Below are positions 40,062 to 44,180 of a stretch of DNA of 44,180 bases, one piece after another. The number at the start of each line of letters is the position of its first letter. Positions within the stretch are counted from its first letter, which is position 1. The stretch is from Marmoricola sp. GTDB lineage: Bacteria > Actinomycetota > Actinomycetes > Propionibacteriales > Nocardioidaceae. The notes beneath the pieces are model-generated. The model saw only the letters and a program-made list of their open reading frames with translations, had not been told where the DNA came from and ran no database searches. A program made the position numbers and the translations under genes. The stretch spans positions 1 to 44,180 of the forward strand of contig JAOPYE010000027.1 in NCBI GenBank assembly GCA_025964775.1. Reading direction: 5' to 3'.

Positions 40062-40560
40062 CGTCGTGAGCCGGGTCGTGGCCCGGCTGTCCTCGCGCGA
40101 GGTCGTGACGTTCCTCGGGGTCGGTGGCGCCGGGTACGTCGTGGACGTCCTGGTGTTCAACGCGCTGCGCTCGCTCTCGCCGTTCTCGGTGCTGGACCCG
40201 TCGGTGGCGCGTTCGGTCGCGGTGGCGTTCGCGATGTGCGTGACCTACGCGGGCAACAGGTTCCTGACCTGGCGCGACATCCCCCAGGGCGACCAGCGCC
40301 GTGAGGTCACGCTGTTCGTGATCTTCAACGTGATCGGCTTCAGCTTCTCGATCGGCACGCTGTGGATCTCCCACGACCTGATGGGCCTGACCAGTCGGTT
40401 CGCGGACAACATCTCCTCGAACGTGATCGGCATGGCGCTCGGCACCCTGTTCCGGTTCTGGAGCTACCGCCGGTTCGTGTTCACCGATCACCCGGAACCG
40501 TCGAGGACGACCGCACCCTTCGCCGGTCTCGACGACGAGATCGAGGCTCCAACTTTCTAG
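40051..40560 (+). CDS. GtrA-family membrane protein
   Basis: 169 aa with four helices: FLGVGGAGYVVDVLVFNALR near the start, then AMCVTYAGNRFLTWR and NVIGMALGTLFRFWSYRRFVF, which are GtrA hallmarks. Such proteins are thought to flip or carry polyprenyl-phosphate sugars. GTG 40051 overlaps the mannose synthase gene by 11 bp; GTG 40066 is an alternative. With its two upstream genes it forms a donor-synthesis, flipping and transfer set. Confidence 0.85.
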   Translation: MLRDVVSRVVARLSSREVVTFLGVGGAGYVVDVLVFNALRSLSPFSVLDPSVARSVAVAFAMCVTYAGNRFLTWRDIPQGDQRREVTLFVIFNVIGFSFSIGTLWISHDLMGLTSRFADNISSNVIGMALGTLFRFWSYRRFVFTDHPEPSRTTAPFAGLDDEIEAPTF

Positions 40561-40664
40561 GGGCCACTCCTTGAATCGCCCGTGTCCAGGCCGATTCCAG
40601 GAGTAGATTCGCCGGGCGCGACGTTGTACTTGACGTCGTGAAGGACGTTCTAAGGGGTGGCATC

Positions 40665-41690
40665 GTGGGGATGGCAACGCACGCGCAGTTGCGACTGGTG
40701 GCACCGCTCGAGGTCGAGCAGCCGCGTCGCGTCCCGCGCACCGAGTTCGGCGGCGGTGGCGTGCGTTCGATGCTGCTGTCGAAGGCGTTGTCCTCGACGG
40801 TCCGACCCTTCATCTCCGTCTGGGCGCGGATTCCGCTCGCTCCGTGGCCCTACTTCGTCGCCGACTACGCCGGCCTCGCGCTGCGTCCTGTCGCCGGTAC
40901 GACGTACGAGCGGATGGACCTGCCGAACTGCCGTGCCGAGGTGCTGCGCACCCCGTCGGTCGAGGACCGGGTCATCGTCTACCTGCACGGCGGCGCATTC
41001 CTCGTCGGTGGTCGGTTCCTGCACCGCCAGCTGATGTCCCGCATCGCGGACGCGACCCGCGCCAGCGTCGTTGCCGTTGCCTACCGCCAGCTGCCTCACC
41101 ACCCGGTGAGCGACTCGATCGCCGACGCTGTCGACGCGTACCGGTACGTGCTGGAGTCCGGGGTTCCGGCTTCCCAGGTCATCGTCATGGGTGATTCCGC
41201 GGGTGGCTACCTGGCCTACCAGGTCGCGCTGGCTGCCGAGGAGGCCGGTCTCCCGATGCCGGCCGGGCTCGTCGCGATGTCGCCGCTGATCGACTTCGAC
41301 GGCACTGCCAAGGTCACCGCCGAGTCCGCGGCCACCTGCGCGGTCTTCCCGCCCAACTGCTTCGACGGTCTCTCCCAGGTGGTGCTCCGCGCTGCGCGCC
41401 GTGCCGGTGAGGTCGAGGCGCTTCCGCAGGCGCCGTCGAACGCCGCCCTGCAAGGACTGCCGCCGTCGCTGATCCAGGCAAGCTCGGCCGAGATGGTCTA
41501 CCCGGACGCCGAGGCCATGGCGGGCGCGTTGCTCGCTGCCGGGGCCGAGGTCGAGCTCCAGGTCTGGGACCACCAGGTGCACGTCTTCCAGGCTGCCGCC
41601 GGAGTGCTGCCCGAGGCGGCCCAGGCGATCGAGGAGATCGCCGCGTTCGTCGACCAGGTCATCCCGGACAAGCTGCTCGCCTACGCCTGA
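40665..41690 (+). CDS. HSL-family (hormone-sensitive-lipase type) esterase
   Basis: 341 aa. YLHGGAFLVGG forms the oxyanion hole and MGDSAGGYLAYQVAL carries Ser178. The His is in WDHQVHVFQAA. At the usual acid position (G-S-D-E) the protein reads S-S-A-E, so Asp is lost and the next Glu may serve. GTG 40665 is preferred for AGGGG seven bases upstream; ATG 40671 and GTG 40638 are alternatives. The gap before it (40561-40664) shows a weak inverted repeat GAATCG/CGATTC and no clear promoter. The substrate is unknown, probably a short acyl ester. Confidence 0.83.
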   Translation: MGMATHAQLRLVAPLEVEQPRRVPRTEFGGGGVRSMLLSKALSSTVRPFISVWARIPLAPWPYFVADYAGLALRPVAGTTYERMDLPNCRAEVLRTPSVEDRVIVYLHGGAFLVGGRFLHRQLMSRIADATRASVVAVAYRQLPHHPVSDSIADAVDAYRYVLESGVPASQVIVMGDSAGGYLAYQVALAAEEAGLPMPAGLVAMSPLIDFDGTAKVTAESAATCAVFPPNCFDGLSQVVLRAARRAGEVEALPQAPSNAALQGLPPSLIQASSAEMVYPDAEAMAGALLAAGAEVELQVWDHQVHVFQAAAGVLPEAAQAIEEIAAFVDQVIPDKLLAYA

Positions 41691-41691
41691 T

Positions 41692-41726
41692 CCTTCGGGC
41701 TCTCCTCCCCTAGGAGAGCCCGAAGG
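41692..41726. terminator. bidirectional hairpin terminator with a 15-bp perfect stem
   Basis: CCTTCGGGCTCTCCT (41692-41706) pairs perfectly with AGGAGAGCCCGAAGG (41712-41726) around a 5-base loop. It starts 1 bp after the esterase stop and includes the last codons and stop of the convergent surface-protein gene. No T run is present. Confidence 0.8.
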
Positions 41727-44180
41727 TCGTATCGGCGTGCGCCTCGGCGACCGTCAGCTCAACGCCCGGGGTCAACCCGAGGACGTTGTTCAGGACGGTG
41801 ACCACGACCCGGATCCCGCGCACCGTGATGCCGCTGTGCGGCGATCCGGTGCAGGTGTGGCTCGTCAGCCCGCCGTTGTCGCAGAACTGCTCGTTGAGAA
41901 TGATGAAGCCGATACCTGGTAGGGCGATCGTGGAGTTGGGCGCAGGGGTTCCCGTGATCGGGATCCCGAGCACCGAGAGCCCGACGAAGTTGGTCCCGGT
42001 GTCGGTTGAGGTCGAACCCGCCGACGTCGCATCCGACCTCGCCTCCGCCCTGATCACTGACGCGTTGACCACACAGCCTGTGACGTAACTCAGGACACAG
42101 GCCGGCTTGATCCCGTCGCCGGCGACTTCGGCCCAGCTGCGCGACGTGCTGCCGGTCGCGTTGAACGAGCCAGAGACGTTGCTGTCTGCGACCTGGGCAT
42201 CGGCCAGTACGCCGTACCGCGGGATGATCGCGCCGGCGACCTGCTCGGACTCCGCCCCGCCCAACGGAGAGATCTGCACGAAGCCCTGGGTCAGGTCGGC
42301 CAGCAGCGGGCCGGTGTACAACTTGGCGATCAGGGCGTCACCGCTGACCGACTGGTTGCTGGAACCGCTGCAGACGAGCGTCCTGGGGAAGTCGCTGTGC
42401 GCCGTCGCCTGCGCGACCACGATGTCCAGAGCGCCGACCAGCGCCAGGTTGGTGATCTTCACGTGGATCATCGAGACCGTCAGGTCCGCGGCGTACCGAC
42501 CATTCGACAGCCCGCTTGACTGCGTCCGCTCGTTGATCGCCACGTAGCTGTTCGAGCCGAAGATCAGCGCGTTCAGCGGGATCGTGGTCGTCTGGTTCAG
42601 GTCGACCGGGACGACGGTGTTGGCGACCCGGAGGTTTGTGATCGTCGATCCCGCCGAGCTGACGCCGGCGAAGTAGCCGTTGGCCTGGGTCGACGCTGCG
42701 GCCCGGACCACGTCGGCCTGGACGGTGCAGACACCAGCGACTGGCACCAGGCAGACCCCTGCAACTTCCGAGGTGCTGGTCTGGCGCGTTTCGGCCGGTG
42801 CCGCCGTGACAACGCTCGAACTGGTCTCCCGCAGCACCCCGGCCGACAATATGCCGATGAGGTTCAGCGAGGCCAGGTGCTGCTCGTTCGCGGTCGGTCC
42901 GCCCGGGCCGGTCTGACTGCTGGACGTCTGGCCTGCGGTGAGCACCTGGTTGTTGCCGCTGCCGGTAACGACCACGTTGAGCAGGCCGACCACGAGCTGC
43001 AACAAGCCCTTTGCCTTGACCTGGATGCCGATCGCCGAGCCGTTCGACTTCGCGGTGGTCGGGTCCGGAACCGGGGTGATGTTGGTGGTGGTTGTGTTGG
43101 AGGTGCCAGCCACCACGCCACCCGTTCTGATCTGCGCGGTGTTGCTGATCGAGCAGCTCTGGTTGGTGGTGACCCGGACGGTCAGGATGACCGATCCGCT
43201 CCCGGTCAGCGGGGCGACCGTGCCGATAGTCCAGGTCGCCGTGGCCGGACTGCCTGCGGACGTGCACCCGTTGCTGCACGAGACAAAGACCGTACCCGTC
43301 GGGACCGGGTCGGTGATCGTCACCGCCTGGGCCTCGGCTGTCCCGGTGTTCGAGTAGTTGATCGTGTAGGTGATGATCTGGTCGCCGTTGTTGTTGACGG
43401 TGAGCGACCCGGTCTTCACCAGACCCAACGTCGGTGTCGCGGTGACGCACACCGTAGTTGAGCTGCGCGAGGAGTCGATCGTGGCGACGCGGTTCACGAC
43501 CGGGTAACCGCCGTTGTCACAGCCTGCCGGGGTGCCGGTGAAGCTGGGCGGCATGAAGACCGTGTAGGTGATCGTCTCGGATTGTCCCGGGTTGATGACT
43601 CCGGTGGTGCAGGTGAACTGCTTGTCACCGGCCGGGGTGGTGGTGTCCTGGCAGGTGCTCGGCAGCGTTCCGATGCTGGCAGAGTCGTCGATGTTGTCGG
43701 TGAACGTCGTCGAACCGGGTCCGGTGCCGCCGTTGGTGGCCACCACGTCATAGGTGACCTCGGCGCCCGGGGCGGCGGTCGCCACCCGTGCGGTCTTGAC
43801 GACCGTGATCGTCGGTGCCGCCGTCACGCAGACGGCCGCGTCCGCGGTGCCGGCTGGGCCGGTGATGTGGTTGAACACCGGGTAGCCGCCGTTCACGCAA
43901 CCGATCGGGCTGCCGGTGAAGCTGGCCGGCATCTGCATCGTGTAGGTGATCGTCTCGGATTGTCCCGGGTTGATGACTCCGGTGGTGCAGGTGAACTGCT
44001 TGTCACCGGCCGGGGTGGTGGAGTCGTGGCAGGTGCTGGGCAACGTCACGACACTGGCGGAGTCGTCGTAGTTGTCGGTGAACGACGTCGAACCTGGCCC
44101 GGTGCCACCGTTGTGGACCACCACGTCGTAGATGACTTGGCCGCCCGCGGCCGCGGTGGTGCTGCGCGGGGTCTTGGTGA
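41710..44180 (-). CDS. large repeat-containing surface protein (C-terminal part; start outside window)
   Basis: About 823 aa are visible; the frame is open to the right edge and a GTG at 44124 inside a repeat is not the start. Two near-identical 126-aa repeats (about 44179-43424; DVV..NGGTGPGST.FTDN, INPGQSETITYT) are followed by a DUF11-like domain (LVKTGSLTV..DPVPTGTVFVSC). Two diverged copies of another domain end the protein (RAAASTQANGYFAG...; RAEARSDATSAGST...), recalling choice-of-anchor P proteins. Cysteines are spaced for disulfides, and Thr/Ser content is high. No LPxTG, no terminal helix: anchoring must be elsewhere or non-covalent. Probably an adhesin or envelope coat protein. Confidence 0.8.
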   Translation of the reverse strand, partial: TKTPRSTTAAAGGQVIYDVVVHNGGTGPGSTSFTDNYDDSASVVTLPSTCHDSTTPAGDKQFTCTTGVINPGQSETITYTMQMPASFTGSPIGCVNGGYPVFNHITGPAGTADAAVCVTAAPTITVVKTARVATAAPGAEVTYDVVATNGGTGPGSTTFTDNIDDSASIGTLPSTCQDTTTPAGDKQFTCTTGVINPGQSETITYTVFMPPSFTGTPAGCDNGGYPVVNRVATIDSSRSSTTVCVTATPTLGLVKTGSLTVNNNGDQIITYTINYSNTGTAEAQAVTITDPVPTGTVFVSCSNGCTSAGSPATATWTIGTVAPLTGSGSVILTVRVTTNQSCSISNTAQIRTGGVVAGTSNTTTTNITPVPDPTTAKSNGSAIGIQVKAKGLLQLVVGLLNVVVTGSGNNQVLTAGQTSSSQTGPGGPTANEQHLASLNLIGILSAGVLRETSSSVVTAAPAETRQTSTSEVAGVCLVPVAGVCTVQADVVRAAASTQANGYFAGVSSAGSTITNLRVANTVVPVDLNQTTTIPLNALIFGSNSYVAINERTQSSGLSNGRYAADLTVSMIHVKITNLALVGALDIVVAQATAHSDFPRTLVCSGSSNQSVSGDALIAKLYTGPLLADLTQGFVQISPLGGAESEQVAGAIIPRYGVLADAQVADSNVSGSFNATGSTSRSWAEVAGDGIKPACVLSYVTGCVVNASVIRAEARSDATSAGSTSTDTGTNFVGLSVLGIPITGTPAPNSTIALPGIGFIILNEQFCDNGGLTSHTCTGSPHSGITVRGIRVVVTVLNNVLGLTPGVELTVAEAHADTTFGLS
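43561..44021 (-). repeat. 83-bp perfect direct repeat within the surface-protein gene
   Basis: Positions 43561-43643 and 43939-44021 are identical, 378 bp (126 codons) apart. The surrounding repeat units are similar but not identical. Identity at silent sites points to recent duplication or gene conversion. Confidence 0.9.

Noticed and set aside
44122..44124. GTG as the start of the right-edge surface protein
   Set aside because: It lies inside a repeat unit, and the preceding codons to the edge continue the same repeat pattern, so the gene continues outside the window.
1..44180. tRNA genes, insertion sequences or prophage borders
   Set aside because: No cloverleaf with a conserved T-loop, no transposase or integrase motif and no flanking direct repeats were seen on either strand.

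Overview
The window looks like a chromosomal segment of a high-GC actinobacterium. Third codon positions are almost all G or C, GTG and TTG starts are common, and many genes overlap as ATGA, GTGA or TGATG. Several genes sit directly behind a -10 box with no leader. There is a strong F420 signature: an NADPH:F420 reductase, two luciferase-like (LLM) oxidoreductases and a Ddn-like protein. Together with the polyprenol-phosphate mannose synthase, CsoR, an EthR-like regulator and a FadD17-like ligase, this suggests Propionibacteriales (Nocardioides-like). The genus is inference. No tRNA, rRNA, CRISPR array, insertion sequence or prophage was seen.

Left part (241-7934): a five-gene minus-strand operon for reductive pyrimidine catabolism. 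It encodes beta-ureidopropionase, dihydropyrimidinase, an LLM oxidoreductase, an omega-aminotransferase and (methyl)malonate-semialdehyde dehydrogenase. The divergent neighbour is an NADPH:F420 reductase, followed tail-to-tail by a TesB thioesterase. No dihydropyrimidine dehydrogenase is present in the window, which makes the embedded LLM enzyme interesting.

8043-12251: an MFS exporter, then a copper module (csoR-copZ-copA) behind a palindromic operator. 12229-17724: a PaaX-type regulator divergent from an AidB-like acyl-CoA dehydrogenase, a crotonase and a CoA-type Nudix hydrolase, then a membrane class III nucleotide cyclase whose reading frame is broken at a run of C.

17721-25596: two divergent units around a perfect 14-bp palindrome. 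Leftward run six genes that all overlap: flavin monooxygenase, EthR-like TetR, alpha/beta hydrolase, FadD17-like acyl-CoA ligase, NAD-dependent epimerase/dehydrogenase and LLM oxidoreductase. Rightward run an SDR and a Ddn-like F420 protein. Together they could turn an alcohol or ketone into an acyl-CoA.

25820-33791: an ABC importer of the branched-chain amino acid (HAAT) family. It has a lipoprotein receptor with a Gly/Thr repeat linker, one fused LivH-LivM permease and two ATPases. The same co-directional run holds a large secreted, membrane-anchored protein, a small membrane protein with an Ada-like Cys/His end, and a TetR gene. A second, paralogous TetR gene faces it tail-to-tail. The receptor gene has a KstR-like site in its upstream region.

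34520-41690: a small membrane protein, an epoxide-hydrolase-like enzyme, an OmpR-type two-component system and a glycosyltransferase set (GT-C protein, polyprenol-phosphate mannose synthase, GtrA flippase). GTTCAG repeats spaced 11 bp stand before both the regulator gene and the glycosyltransferases. An HSL-type esterase follows. The right edge (41710-44180, minus) holds the C-terminal part of a very large repeat-built surface protein that runs out of the window.
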